Source of the DNA: Phycisphaeraceae bacterium
Lineage (GTDB): Bacteria; Planctomycetota; Phycisphaerae; Phycisphaerales; Phycisphaeraceae
DNA length: 64,000 bases
Assembly (NCBI GenBank): GCA_029260715.1
Contig: JAJDCS010000017.1
Location: forward strand, 62,001-126,000
Direction: 5' to 3'
This document shows, in pieces, positions 45,988 to 56,549 of the stretch. The translations under genes and the position numbers were made by a program. The notes under the pieces are model-generated. The model was given only the letters and a program-made list of their open reading frames with translations, did no database searches and was not told the origin of the DNA. Numbering within the stretch: position 1 is the first letter of the stretch; every line of letters begins with the position of its first letter.

Positions 45988-47292
45988 TTGACACACCCCA
46001 GCCGAGACATCCTAACCGTGCAACAGGAACGCGCCGTGCTCGTCGCCTGCCTGCTGCCCAACAACCAGGCCGACCCGCACGACCCCCTCGGCGAGCTGCG
46101 CAGCCTCGCCGACACCGCCGGCGCCGTCGTCGTCGATGAGCTCATCCAACACCGCAACAAGCCCGACCCCGGCACCTTCATCGGCTCGGGCAAGACCCAG
46201 GAACTCGGCGCCATGGCCAAAGCCGTCGAGGCCGACGTCGTCATCTTCGACAACGACCTGTCGCCCTCGCAGATCGGCAACATCGAAAAGGAAATCGAGT
46301 GCAAGGTGCTCGACCGCAGCGAGCTGATCCTCGACATCTTCGCCGGGCGCGCCCAGTCCCACGAAGCCAAGCTGCAAGTCGAGCTGGCCCAACTCGAGTA
46401 CACCTACCCCCGCCTGCGAGCCATGTGGTCGCACCTGGAGCGCATCGTCGGCGGCGCCCCGGCCGGCATCGGCACGCGCGGCCCAGGCGAGCAGCAGCTC
46501 GAGATCGACCGCCGCATCGTCCAACGAAAAAAAAGCGAACTCAAACGCGAGATCGCCGACATCCAGAGCCGCAAGCAGCGCGAGGTCGCCAAGCGCAACC
46601 AAGACTTCTTCACCGTCGGCCTCGTCGGCTACACCAACGCCGGCAAGAGCACCCTGTTCAACACCCTCACCCATGGCGACGCCTACGCGGATGACAAGCT
46701 CTTCGCCACGCTCTCGACGCGCACCCGCCGGTGGGACATGGGCGGCGGCGACTCGGCCATGCTCTCCGACACCGTCGGCTTTGTGCGCGACCTGCCCCAC
46801 CACCTGGTCGCCAGCTTCAAAGCCACGCTCGAAGAAGCCGTCCACAGCGACCTGCTGCTAATCGTGCTCGACGTCTCACACCCCCGCGCCCAGCACCAGC
46901 TCGCCACCGTCGCCGACGTGCTCGACGACATCGGCGCCAACGCCCAGCCGCGTGTCTTGCTGCTAAACAAAACCGACCTGCTCGAGCACAACGCGCCGCT
47001 GCTGGTCTTCCAAAGCCGCCACCCCGACGCACTGGCCATCAGCGCCAAAACCGGCAGCGACGTCGACAAGCTGATCGAAGCCGTGCGCCACGCCATGCGC
47101 GGCGACGTGTCCCAACGGACCATCACCGTCGGCCTCAACCACGGCAAAGCCATCCACTTCATCGAGACACGGGCCAGCGTCCTAGACCGCCGCTACGAAG
47201 GCGACACCGTCATCTTCGACGTGCGCATCGGCACACGGCAGCTAGACCAGTTGCGCGCAATGGGTGGGGGCATCGGCGTCGCTGCGGGTTGA
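45988..47292 (+). CDS. hflX: Ribosome-associated GTPase HflX
   Basis: 434 residues. The N-terminal HflX domain has 'GTFIGSGKTQELG' and 'LSPSQIGNIEKEIECKVLDRSELILDIFA', the coiled helix 'GPGEQQLEIDRR', and the G domain P-loop 'GYTNAGKSTLFN', 'DTVGFVRDLPHHLVASFKATLEE' and 'LNKTD'. It splits or rescues ribosomes under stress in other bacteria. The start is TTG; GGAGAGG lies about 12 bases upstream and no ATG is near. Confidence 0.95.
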   Translation: MTHPSRDILTVQQERAVLVACLLPNNQADPHDPLGELRSLADTAGAVVVDELIQHRNKPDPGTFIGSGKTQELGAMAKAVEADVVIFDNDLSPSQIGNIEKEIECKVLDRSELILDIFAGRAQSHEAKLQVELAQLEYTYPRLRAMWSHLERIVGGAPAGIGTRGPGEQQLEIDRRIVQRKKSELKREIADIQSRKQREVAKRNQDFFTVGLVGYTNAGKSTLFNTLTHGDAYADDKLFATLSTRTRRWDMGGGDSAMLSDTVGFVRDLPHHLVASFKATLEEAVHSDLLLIVLDVSHPRAQHQLATVADVLDDIGANAQPRVLLLNKTDLLEHNAPLLVFQSRHPDALAISAKTGSDVDKLIEAVRHAMRGDVSQRTITVGLNHGKAIHFIETRASVLDRRYEGDTVIFDVRIGTRQLDQLRAMGGGIGVAAG

Positions 47293-47351
47293 AGCGAAGC
47301 CATCGTGCCGAATACAAGACTGCCAGTGACGAACAAGCACGGGCCCAATAC

Positions 47352-49085
47352 TTACTTGCCGGCTGCGGCCTGCTGCTCCTGAAACAGGTGGATCGTCTGC
47401 GTCGGGAACGCGAACTCGATCCCAGCCGCCTCGTACGCGCGGAACAGCTTCATGTTCACCAACTGGCAGTGTTCCATATAGGTGAAAAACCCGCGATCCG
47501 GGTCGGCGGCGAGTTGGTACCAGTAGTACGCGCGGATGTTGAGGCTGTCGGCGTTGAGCTCGTTGAACGCCACGCGAGGCGGCGATTCTTCCATATCAAA
47601 CTTGCCTTGCTCGACCACCTCCGGATCGGTCAGGATGTCACGCAAGATCTGCACGGCCTGCTCGATCTTCTCGGCCGGTGTGCCATAGATGATCGTCACG
47701 TCCATCTGCCGTCTGATCGACAGGCGGGCGGAGATATTCTCCACCGCGTTGTCGATGAACTTCATATTCGGAACCGTCACCACATGCCCCGACAGCAGCC
47801 GCAGCTTGGCCGAGCGGAAGCCGATCTCCATGACCGTCCCGGTGTTGCCCTCGAACTGGATCAGGTCGCCGACGATGAACGGCTTGTCAAAGAACACCGT
47901 CAGCGAGCCGAATAGGTTCTTCACCGAGTCCTGCGCCGCCAAGGACACCGCCAACCCCGCGATGCCCAGCCCGGCCAGCCAACCCGTAATGTCGAACCCC
48001 AAGACGTTCTGAGCCACGAACAGCAAGAACACGATGACCAGGAAAATCCGCAGCGTCTTCCGTACCAGCGGCACGAGCTGGTCGTCGAGCTTGCTCTCGG
48101 TGTTCGCCGCCAACCGACGCATGCCCAAGTCGACCACGTCCACCAGGTTGAACAAGAACCACGCAGCCGCGAGCGTCACCAGCAGCATGATCACGCTGTT
48201 GGAGAACCCACGCAGCGGCGGGGCCATGCCGATAAACCCAAGCCCGACCAGCAGGCCCAGGCTCAGCAACGCCAGGCTCAGCGGGTTGGACAGGTCTTCG
48301 AGGATCGTCGCCCTGACCGGCCAATCCCTGGCGTGACACCGCTGGCTGGCTCTGGCTAACCCAAACTGGGCGACCTTCCCGACAAACAGCCCCGCGAAGA
48401 TCGACGCCAGCAACACGCCCCAGCCCCACATCGGCGTCTGCCGGAACGTCGGGCCCACCAGCTTTAAGACGTGGCCCGCCTCCTGGCCGGCGTATTGCCT
48501 GGGCAGGTGGTGCATCCCCGCGTACAGCGACTCGATCGACGCCACCGTCTGTTTCGAAAACAACCACACGCCGCTTGCCGACCGGGCCAGCACAATCGAA
48601 CCAGCCAACGGCTTGCCCGACGCCGCGAGGTTCTGCAAAATCTCCACGTGAGTTGGCTCGCTTGGTCGCGGGAAGTAGCGGTGGCGCTTCATGCCCGCCG
48701 CTTCGACGGCGCGGGCGTCGGGCAACTCGCCCGGCGTCACCTCGCCGATCACGTTCAACACCGCCAACAGGTCTTCAGCCAACTCACGACCACGCGACGC
48801 GTCTACCAGAGACAGGTCCAAGCAAGCGATCGCCTGCCGCCAGTCCTCAGGGCTGTCATCCTCCACAGCACGGTTGATCGCCCCTAGAAACGTGAACATG
48901 GTCGACCGTGGGCTGTCGAAGTCACGGCCATCTGAAGTGTCCAGCCCCGACGGCGAATCGCCTTGCGTGCTCTCGGACGGCGTGGACGGCCCCGCCCCGC
49001 TCAATTGGGCGATCGAGCGCGAGCCGCCCAGGGACAGCCCCACGAGCACAGCCACAGTCCAATACAAAACAAAACAACGCTTCAT
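47352..49085 (-). CDS. MscS-family mechanosensitive channel with a periplasmic N-terminal domain
   Basis: 577 residues. A signal peptide (about 1-26) and a ~190-residue extracytoplasmic domain precede membrane helices at about 212-235, 260-280, 295-320, 345-365 and 370-395. The pore helix 'GIAGLAVSLAAQDSVKNLFGSLTVF' and the following 'GNTGTVMEIGFRSAKLRL' beta domain define MscS. The long N-terminus resembles larger YnaI/MscK-like channels. Role: relief of osmotic down-shock. It is convergent with hflX. Confidence 0.92.
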   Translation of the reverse strand: MKRCFVLYWTVAVLVGLSLGGSRSIAQLSGAGPSTPSESTQGDSPSGLDTSDGRDFDSPRSTMFTFLGAINRAVEDDSPEDWRQAIACLDLSLVDASRGRELAEDLLAVLNVIGEVTPGELPDARAVEAAGMKRHRYFPRPSEPTHVEILQNLAASGKPLAGSIVLARSASGVWLFSKQTVASIESLYAGMHHLPRQYAGQEAGHVLKLVGPTFRQTPMWGWGVLLASIFAGLFVGKVAQFGLARASQRCHARDWPVRATILEDLSNPLSLALLSLGLLVGLGFIGMAPPLRGFSNSVIMLLVTLAAAWFLFNLVDVVDLGMRRLAANTESKLDDQLVPLVRKTLRIFLVIVFLLFVAQNVLGFDITGWLAGLGIAGLAVSLAAQDSVKNLFGSLTVFFDKPFIVGDLIQFEGNTGTVMEIGFRSAKLRLLSGHVVTVPNMKFIDNAVENISARLSIRRQMDVTIIYGTPAEKIEQAVQILRDILTDPEVVEQGKFDMEESPPRVAFNELNADSLNIRAYYWYQLAADPDRGFFTYMEHCQLVNMKLFRAYEAAGIEFAFPTQTIHLFQEQQAAAGK

Positions 49086-49259
49086 GCTGCTGACACCTTC
49101 AAAAGAGCGAATACCCCTACCCTAATACAAGCGTGGCCCACGCTCAACGGGCTAGTGCCGTGCCGCGCTGATCCGCCATGTCTGTTGGATCGTGCCGGTC
49201 AGAAATGAAAACAGGAATCATACGACCGAAAGCCAATCAATCGGCAACGCTCAAGCGGC

Positions 49260-49580
49260 TTACACCCCGCCGTCACGGGTCACGACCCGGACGTTGCGCC
49301 GCCGCTGGTCCGGTGGCCAGCCTCGTCCGCCGCCCCCACCCCCGGGCATCACCCCCCGCCATAGCCCCCGCACAACCGCTACAAACCACGCCACCACGCT
49401 AAGCGTTACAAACACCACAACCCCGACGAACAACGCCGCGATCATCAACACCAGCAACGGGACGACGACCACCAGCGTCGCCGCAAGCAACGCCGCCCCC
49501 GCAACCCACCCCGGCTTACGCTCCATGCGGGAGTACAACGCCCCGACCCTTGGATGGTTTTGAATATGAACCCGCCACAT
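49260..49580 (-). CDS. Small two-helix membrane protein, unknown
   Basis: 106 residues from ATG 49580: a short cytoplasmic start, two adjacent hydrophobic helices (about 26-50 and 52-75) with the second ending at 'FVAVVRGLWRG', a glycine run and a basic tail. A TAGTGT lies eight bases before the ATG. In-frame alternatives are GTG 49592 and ATG 49526. It lies 175 bases before the MscS gene, same strand. Real gene is likely but not certain. Confidence 0.5.
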   Translation of the reverse strand: MWRVHIQNHPRVGALYSRMERKPGWVAGAALLAATLVVVVPLLVLMIAALFVGVVVFVTLSVVAWFVAVVRGLWRGVMPGGGGGGRGWPPDQRRRNVRVVTRDGGV

Positions 49581-49695
49581 CACACCCAACACTAGGCGTA
49601 AATCACACGCCGGGCAACACCCCCCGTAAAGTGCCTCTATCCCAAGGCCGATACCACCATTAGAAAGCGCCTATTGGCACCAGGAGGGACCTAGA

Positions 49696-50607
49696 ATGAG
49701 CCAAGCACCATCGGGCACTGAATCTACGTCTTCAAAGAATAAAGACTCTGAAGCAGTGATTCAGGCTGTCACTCGCGAGATTAGCCATATCGCGACACTG
49801 CCTGAAGTTACGCTTAAGATCATCCGCCTCGTCGAAGACCCCGACTCAACCGCCCAAGACCTCAACAACGTCATCAGCAACGACCCCGCCTTGGGGGCGA
49901 GGATCTTGAAGGTCGTCAATAGTGCCTTTTACGGCCTACCGGGACAAATCGGCTCCACCAACCGGGCCATCGTTCTGCTAGGGCTAAACGCGGTAAAGAA
50001 TATCGCCGTCGCGGCCAGCCTGACAAAGCTGTTCCGCGGAGGTCAAATCTGTGCGTCTTTCAACGCCAGAGACCTCTGGCACCACTCAATCGCCGTGGGG
50101 GCTTGCACGAGGCTCCTAGCGGCAAAATCCGGGCTGGGACTGCCTGATGAGGCGTTCCTCGCCGGTCTGATACACGACATCGGCCTTATGGTCGAGTTGC
50201 AAGCCAGGCGGGCACAGTTTGTGGAGGTGGTAGAAACGCTCGATCAGAACCCGAATTTGACGCTCCGGGAGACTGAAATAAAGGTTATCGGCGCTAACCA
50301 TGAGCAATTTGGAGCGGAATTGTGCCGGCTGTGGAAGTTCCCGGTGAGCTTTTCATACGTCACAGGCTTCCACCACCGCCCGCTTGAGCTAGAGCCACAA
50401 AACCGGCGTCTGACCTGCATTGTACATATTGCAGACATTCTTTCTTCAAGGCTGAACCTTGGCTTTAGTCGCAGCGTAGAAACACAGGAAATTAACCCTG
50501 ATGTTTTAAGCGACGTGGGGCTTACTCCTGAGGACATTGAAGAAGTCCTCCAAAAGCTCCCTGAAGCAACAGACGAAGCAATGGTAATGCTTCAGGACAA
50601 CGGATAA
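49696..50607 (+). CDS. HDOD-domain signalling protein
   Basis: 303 residues. The HDOD fold runs from about 28 to 230: 'ISHIATLPEVTLKIIRLVEDPDSTAQDLNNVISNDPALGARILKVVNSAFYG' and 'AGLIHDIGLMVELQ'. HDOD proteins lack phosphodiesterase activity and act in signal networks for motility and development. AGGAGG lies nine bases before the ATG. Codons are AT-richer than those of upstream genes, marking the left edge of an AT-richer stretch to 52.9 kb. Confidence 0.9.
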   Translation: MSQAPSGTESTSSKNKDSEAVIQAVTREISHIATLPEVTLKIIRLVEDPDSTAQDLNNVISNDPALGARILKVVNSAFYGLPGQIGSTNRAIVLLGLNAVKNIAVAASLTKLFRGGQICASFNARDLWHHSIAVGACTRLLAAKSGLGLPDEAFLAGLIHDIGLMVELQARRAQFVEVVETLDQNPNLTLRETEIKVIGANHEQFGAELCRLWKFPVSFSYVTGFHHRPLELEPQNRRLTCIVHIADILSSRLNLGFSRSVETQEINPDVLSDVGLTPEDIEEVLQKLPEATDEAMVMLQDNG

Positions 50608-50676
50608 AGACATAATTGACAGCCATTAATAAAAATTAATCGGTTGTTAAACCAAAGCGTCTCTCTTTTCCCTCCG

Positions 50677-50708
50677 GGCGACGATTCATCACGAGTCGTC
50701 GCCTTTTT
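50677..50708 (+). terminator. Intrinsic terminator of the HDOD gene
   Basis: GGCGACGA/TCGTCGCC stem of eight pairs, 11-base loop, then TTTTT. Seventy bases past the stop codon. Confidence 0.8.
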
Positions 50709-50717
50709 CTATACTTT

Positions 50718-50846
50718 CTATAGCACGTTGCATTTATAAATTTGATTGACTGGGTGGCACGGCTTGCTTGCAAGCCGTGAAATGCGGGTTCGCCATGTCA
50801 ACGACCACCGAACATCCATCAAAGATAATCACGACAGGTGCTCTAA
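50718..50846 (+). mobile_element. MITE-like palindromic element, copy 3 (diverged)
   Basis: The same central GGGTGGCACGGCTTGCTTGC hairpin and GAAATGCGG...CGCCATGTCA...ACCACCGAA order as copies 1 and 2, bounded by CTATAGCA and TGCTCTA. Ends have drifted and no stop codon is involved. Confidence 0.7.
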
Positions 50847-50988
50847 TCGCTCTTCCGGCTACAAGCTCTTGATTTATCAAAGGTAGCTACAAGTACTGAG
50901 GCGGTGGTGAAGCTTCTTACTCGCCCTCGCTGTCGCTATACAGCCGTGATTTGCGACAACATCTGTAATTAAGCGAGATGCTTTGGCA

Positions 50989-51026
50989 AAAAAAAAGCCG
51001 CCTCTAGCTAGAGGCGGCTTTTAAAT
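50989..51026 (-). terminator. Terminator of the PEP-CTERM gene, probably bidirectional
   Basis: AAGCCGCCTCTAGCTAGAGGCGGCTT, a perfect 11-bp or longer stem with A-run on one side and TTTT on the other; reading from the minus-strand gene it ends in nine T. Twenty-two bases beyond its stop codon. Confidence 0.85.
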
Positions 51027-51047
51027 TTGGTCTAATTTAGTTAGGTC

Positions 51048-52367
51048 TTAGGCTTTTCTGTCTGCTCTTGGCAGTCCGATCAGGACACTGCCGATAGCCA
51101 GCATCACCAAGGAGGCAGGCTCCGGCACGCCGATCCCGGCGCGGCTGCTGCTGATACCGAACGGGTCGTTGTCGATGTTCAGAGCGACCCATGCGTTCTG
51201 GCTTTGCAGAACACCGAATTCGATGAGTTGATGCTCGCCACCGAAGACCTCAAATTCCTTTGTCAAAACTGCACGGCCTGCGATTTCATCCGGGAGCGTA
51301 ATGATGTGTGAGTTTTGGTCTTCGTCGAGGTTGCTAACCAGAACGGTTAACACATTGTCGTTGACAACGCCCGACCAGGCTGTTCCGTCATCCTCGCTGA
51401 TCGTTGTCACACCCGAGGTGAGTGTGTCGATGGAGGGTGTGACCAACTGGGGATTTACGCCGTCATTGGCTGTGTCCAGTTCGAACACGATGTTCAGCAG
51501 GTTCCAGCCCGCCATAGCGTCACCACGCATCTGTGCCTTGGTGTACCCAATCACGCCCGGCTGAAAGAGGACGGCATCGTCAACACCACGAAGCCGTGCG
51601 TGTGTGACCATCGCCGCGAAGTCATCGCGAGACAACAGTTGGTCGGTGGTTTCCCAAGCGAACCGGTGGCCCGCCACGGTTGTGTTGTTGAGGTCGTTGT
51701 TGCCCCAGTTATTGAACCGTGTCAGGTAAGGAACGTGCTTGTGGTCGGCAGGGAACAAATCCTCTCCAAAGAGCTGCGCGTCACGCTGCATCTCAACACC
51801 GGTGATCCGATGGAGTGGGAGGGTGAACAGAGCGGACCGGATATTCGGAGCGGTTGAGTTCCCGCTGGCGGGGCTTCTAAAGCCAGGTGACCCTGGGTAG
51901 ACTTTTTCATTAGCCATATTCACATTGGACACCAAGTACGCTGCCTGAGTAAACCCGGTATTAGGGTTGGGCTGTGTGCTATCGGGAGCAAACGGGTCTA
52001 GAGCAAAGTTGCCGATCCCGGCTCCGGAGGACATCGCCGACCCCTGGACTTGTGACACTAGATTGACCGTCCTTGTTGTAGCGAGCAGACCTTCATAGTC
52101 CGCAAAGACATGGTCGATCTGGATTGTCCCAAAGAAATCAGCCACCGTGGTGTTGCTGAGATTGTCAAAAACCCGCACGCTACGCTGGCCCACAGGCGTG
52201 CTGTTGAGCAGGTCTTTGAGTGCTTGACCTGAGTTGTTCCTGAGCACGGGGATGGTCTCCCAGTCCAGCAACATCGCGTCGTTTGCGTATGCGGGGGCCG
52301 ACAGCAATGCGGCACCCACACCAACCATAACAGTAAATCTCTTAGCAGTTTTCATAATTTCACCCAT
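51048..52367 (-). CDS. PEP-CTERM exported protein of unknown function
   Basis: 439 residues. Signal peptide (cleavage near 'SAPAYAND') and a C-terminal sorting tail 'VPEPASLVMLAIGSVLIGL' plus basic end, the substrate signal for an exosortase. The mature part has no motif I know; it is Asn/Thr/Asp-rich with 'DHKHVPYLTRFNNWGNND'. AAGGAGA lies eight bases before ATG 52367, so this start is well supported. Promoter 52536-52563 gives a ~160-nt leader. No exosortase gene is in the window. Confidence 0.88.
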   Translation of the reverse strand: MGEIMKTAKRFTVMVGVGAALLSAPAYANDAMLLDWETIPVLRNNSGQALKDLLNSTPVGQRSVRVFDNLSNTTVADFFGTIQIDHVFADYEGLLATTRTVNLVSQVQGSAMSSGAGIGNFALDPFAPDSTQPNPNTGFTQAAYLVSNVNMANEKVYPGSPGFRSPASGNSTAPNIRSALFTLPLHRITGVEMQRDAQLFGEDLFPADHKHVPYLTRFNNWGNNDLNNTTVAGHRFAWETTDQLLSRDDFAAMVTHARLRGVDDAVLFQPGVIGYTKAQMRGDAMAGWNLLNIVFELDTANDGVNPQLVTPSIDTLTSGVTTISEDDGTAWSGVVNDNVLTVLVSNLDEDQNSHIITLPDEIAGRAVLTKEFEVFGGEHQLIEFGVLQSQNAWVALNIDNDPFGISSSRAGIGVPEPASLVMLAIGSVLIGLPRADRKA

Positions 52368-52917
52368 TATTATCGTCTCCTTAGGAGTAAACGATTGTTA
52401 TTCTTTCACGACCTCTATCACTGACAAACAGCCCTTACGCGCTGTCATTCACACGCTATTTCTGCCCAACCTTCTCTCTCACCTCAAATCACGTTAACAC
52501 GTTAATTTCAATACTTCAGGCGGGATTACTATGAAAGAATATCAGATTCTCTACGTACGTCAAGCCCAAAATCCAAAATTTGGGTAAAATTTATTATTCA
52601 TAACGATACTCCTTATCTGCTAAAATAGGCAAAACCATTGAGTTAATATGCACCGCACCCTCCCCTCGGCCAGGATACATGGCTTGCGAATTAACCTTAC
52701 CTCAGTAAACCTTTAGTTGCCAACCATCGATCCTCTATGGTAAAACTCTTTGCCGACAAAGGGTTGTCGCCAAAATAATAGCTAAGCCATTAATATCAAA
52801 TGTGTTACACGCGATGCGCTCAGCCCTGTCTTACCCGTCAACTTCACGACATGCTCCCCGTGCGTTAATCTAAGAAGTCCCTACTGAAACTCTCCTGTGT
52901 AAGATACACCACAACCC
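52368..52917. other. Long AT-rich divergent intergenic region
   Basis: 550 bases, clearly AT-richer than the rest of the window. It contains the promoter and long leader of the PEP-CTERM gene (minus) and the promoter of argG, with TAAGAT at 52900-52905, 12 bases before the argG ATG. I find no gene, tRNA or large hairpin in it. Confidence 0.6.
52536..52563 (-). promoter_or_regulatory. Sigma-70-like promoter of the PEP-CTERM gene
   Basis: Minus strand TTGACG (52563-52558), 16-base spacer, TATTCT (52541-52536). Transcription would begin near 52529, about 160 bases before the start codon. Confidence 0.55.
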
Positions 52918-54138
<1,221 letters not shown>

Positions 54139-54245
54139 TATAGTTCGTACTGAATACACCGATCTAACCTGATCGCTTCAGCCGTCTTCGTATCGAAATA
54201 CACCCGCGCCACACACGCACAACGCTCAATCCGCACACGCTTGAG

Positions 54246-55010
54246 ATGATCTCGTTCATCATCCCCGCCCACAACGAAGAATACCTGCTTGGGAAAACGC
54301 TCCAGCAGGCGGTTCGATCCGCCCAAGCGGTTGGCCAACCGTTTGAGATCATCGTGGCCGACGACACCTCGACCGATCGCACAAGCGAGATCGCCCACTC
54401 ACACGGCGCAACAGTGGTCCCGGTCAATCTGCGAAAAATCTCCGCGGTGCGCAACGCCGGGGCGCGCCGGGCGAAGGGCGACCGCTTGATCTTTCTCGAC
54501 GCCGACACGCTGCTGCCACTTGCCACGCTGCGCAAAGCGGTCGCGGCCCTGGACCACGGCGTGGTGGGCGGGGGCGCGAGGGTTGGGGTGTCCGACACGA
54601 TCGGCTGGGGGGCCACCGCCGCGATGACGCTCTGGAACATGGTCTCGCGGACATTCTGCTTAGCTGCGGGGTGTTTTATGTTCATGCGGCGAGATGCGTT
54701 CGAAGCGGCGGGCGGGTTCGACGAGCAATACTACGTGTGCGAGGAGATTTTCATGAGCGTGTCGCTCAAAAAACGTGGCTTGTTCGTCGTCTTGTCCGAG
54801 CCCGTGCTCACTTCGGGCCGCAAGGCCAGGATGTATACCGCCTCGCAGTTGGCTGCGATCACCGCTCGCGTCTTGCTTTCAGGCCCACGCGCCATGCGCC
54901 ACAAACAAGGGCTTGGCCTGTGGTACGACAGCCGACGGGAAGAACCCCAAACCAGCGTCGCCCCGCCCCACGGGCCGACAAGCCGCCCGTCGGATAAAAG
55001 CTCGGGCTGA
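54246..55010 (+). CDS. Family 2 glycosyltransferase
   Basis: 254 residues, single GT-A domain: 'ISFIIPAHNEEYLLGKTLQQAV', 'IVADDTSTDRTSEIA', 'NAGARRAKGDRLIFLDADTLL' (DxD) and 'GGFDEQYYVCEEIFMSVSLKKRG'. One hydrophobic stretch (about 122-142) may sit at the membrane. The Arg/Pro-rich tail looks disordered. Substrate unknown; it lies 107 bases past argG with no obvious functional link. Confidence 0.85.
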   Translation: MISFIIPAHNEEYLLGKTLQQAVRSAQAVGQPFEIIVADDTSTDRTSEIAHSHGATVVPVNLRKISAVRNAGARRAKGDRLIFLDADTLLPLATLRKAVAALDHGVVGGGARVGVSDTIGWGATAAMTLWNMVSRTFCLAAGCFMFMRRDAFEAAGGFDEQYYVCEEIFMSVSLKKRGLFVVLSEPVLTSGRKARMYTASQLAAITARVLLSGPRAMRHKQGLGLWYDSRREEPQTSVAPPHGPTSRPSDKSSG

Positions 55011-55050
55011 CAGGCTGCGGCAAATTTGTCGAACTGTTATCAAAAAACGC

Positions 55051-55078
55051 TTGAACGGCGTAACGAGCTTGGTACAAT
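55051..55078 (+). promoter_or_regulatory. Sigma-70-like promoter before the GDSL/PEP-CTERM gene
   Basis: TTGAAC, 16-base spacer, TACAAT. Predicted start near 55085, leaving a leader of about 210 nt before ATG 55297. Confidence 0.6.
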
Positions 55079-55296
55079 GCCCGCGTTATTTTCGCCTGCT
55101 TCCGAGGCGAGCCAAGCACTACCCGGCAAAAACCGTGCGCATGCGGCGACGGGGCGGAAAAAGTTTCAGCTATTGTTTGTGAACACACGGAGGCAGCGAA
55201 ATATCTGCGCGGTGTGTCCTTAACCACCCCAATAAAATCCAGCCACAATAACTTTCCCCCGGTCTAACCATTCAAACAAAAAAGAAGGATGAAAAG

Positions 55297-56253
55297 ATGA
55301 AAAACACACGCAGCCTCATTGTCCAACTCTGTTTTGTGGTTGCTCTATCCGTGTTGGCCCGGCAGTCTTTAGCGATCACCGGCTTGCGCGTGTTCGGGGA
55401 CAGCCTGACCGACATCGGCAACGTGTTTCAGATCAGCGGCACGGCGGGGACGCCCGTGCCCCTGTCGCCGCCCTACTTCGACGGGCGGTTTTCGAACGGC
55501 CCCGCTTGGGTCGAATACCTGGCACAGCCGCTGGGCCTGGCCCCGCTAACCCACAGCCTGGCGGGCGGCACGAACTACGCTTGGGGCGGCGCGGAAACCG
55601 GCACCGGCACGTCGACACGGAACACTCCCAACATCAGCGAGCAGGTGACCGGCTACCTCAACAGCGTAGGCGGGTCGGCCGATCCGAACGAACTATTTAT
55701 TATCTGGGGCGGCGCGAATGACTTCGCCAACGCCGGGCAGACAGACCCCACAATCCCCGCCGCCAATGTCGCCGGCGACGTCGCCCGCTTGGCCAACGCC
55801 GGCGCCACCCACTTCCTCATTCCCAACATGCCCCCGCTGGGGCTGACGCCCGTAGCCATCACCAACGGCGTGCAAGGGCCGCTCAACGCCTTGGCGGCGG
55901 GGTACAACACCGCGCTCAGCGCCGAGTTGGACACCCTGGAATCGACCCTCGGTGTCATGATTCACAGGCTTGATGTCTTCGAGTTGTTCAACGAAACATT
56001 CGCCGACGCCGCCAGCGCCGGCTTAACCAACCTGACGGACCCCGCATACACGGGGTTCGTGGAGACGCCCGGCACGGTGGTCGCAGCCGACCCCGATGAA
56101 TACGCCTTCTGGGACGTCATCCACCCCTCAGCCACGGTACACGGCATTATTGGAAACGCCGCGGTTCTCACCGTCATCCCCGAGCCCACCACGGCAGCCG
56201 TCTTGGGTTTCATCGGCGTGTGTGCTTTAAGCGTCAGAACCAGGCGGGTGTAA
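55297..56253 (+). CDS. GDSL/SGNH esterase with PEP-CTERM sorting signal
   Basis: 318 residues. Signal peptide (about 1-25), then the GDSL block 'VFGDSLTDIGN' with the nucleophile serine, 'GGTNYAWGGAETG', 'IIWGGANDF' (Asn of block III) and 'DVIHPSATVHG' with the Asp/His pair. The end 'VIPEPTTAAVLGFIGVCALSVRTRRV' is a PEP-CTERM tail, so the enzyme is exported and anchored via exosortase. AAGGA eight bases before the ATG; long leader from the promoter at 55051. Confidence 0.92.
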   Translation: MKNTRSLIVQLCFVVALSVLARQSLAITGLRVFGDSLTDIGNVFQISGTAGTPVPLSPPYFDGRFSNGPAWVEYLAQPLGLAPLTHSLAGGTNYAWGGAETGTGTSTRNTPNISEQVTGYLNSVGGSADPNELFIIWGGANDFANAGQTDPTIPAANVAGDVARLANAGATHFLIPNMPPLGLTPVAITNGVQGPLNALAAGYNTALSAELDTLESTLGVMIHRLDVFELFNETFADAASAGLTNLTDPAYTGFVETPGTVVAADPDEYAFWDVIHPSATVHGIIGNAAVLTVIPEPTTAAVLGFIGVCALSVRTRRV

Positions 56254-56549
56254 TCAGCGTCAGAGCCACGCCACACCGGGTGTCATCATTATCGCGGAAC
56301 AGCCGGTGGTGACGGGCACCGCCCGTGGCTACGCACATAAATTTTTTGACTTTGAACATGCCAAGACGATAATACCGGCCGTGACACGTCGGACACACAC
56401 CCACCGGATAGGGACGCGCCAGCCCCCGGCCCGCGTTCGGCTACCGGGTGGGCGTAAGCCTTAAACCCTTTCATTGCGGTGATATACCCAGCCTCACGCC
56501 GCTTTTGAGTGATCCAGGTCAACCGCGAGTCTACGGGGTATAAACGAGC

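Larger units (their letters stand above)
50608..51047. other. Intergenic region with two terminators and a MITE-like element
   Basis: 440 bases between convergent genes. It contains the HDOD terminator (50677-50708), MITE copy 3 (50718-50846) and the terminator of the PEP-CTERM gene (50989-51026). No gene. Confidence 0.7.

Noticed and set aside
50752-50768. TGGCACGGCTTGC in the element core as a sigma-54 promoter
   Set aside because: The GG-to-GC spacing is off by two bases from the required ten, and the sequence is explained by the repeat hairpin.
55026-55223. A 65-codon frame before the GDSL gene
   Set aside because: It begins upstream of a good promoter (55051-55078), has no ribosome-binding site and no recognisable domain; better read as leader sequence.
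56280-56350. GC-rich hairpin followed by a T run after the GDSL gene as a terminator
   Set aside because: The ACGGGC/GCCCGT stem is separated from the T run by about 15 bases, so it does not fit an intrinsic terminator well.
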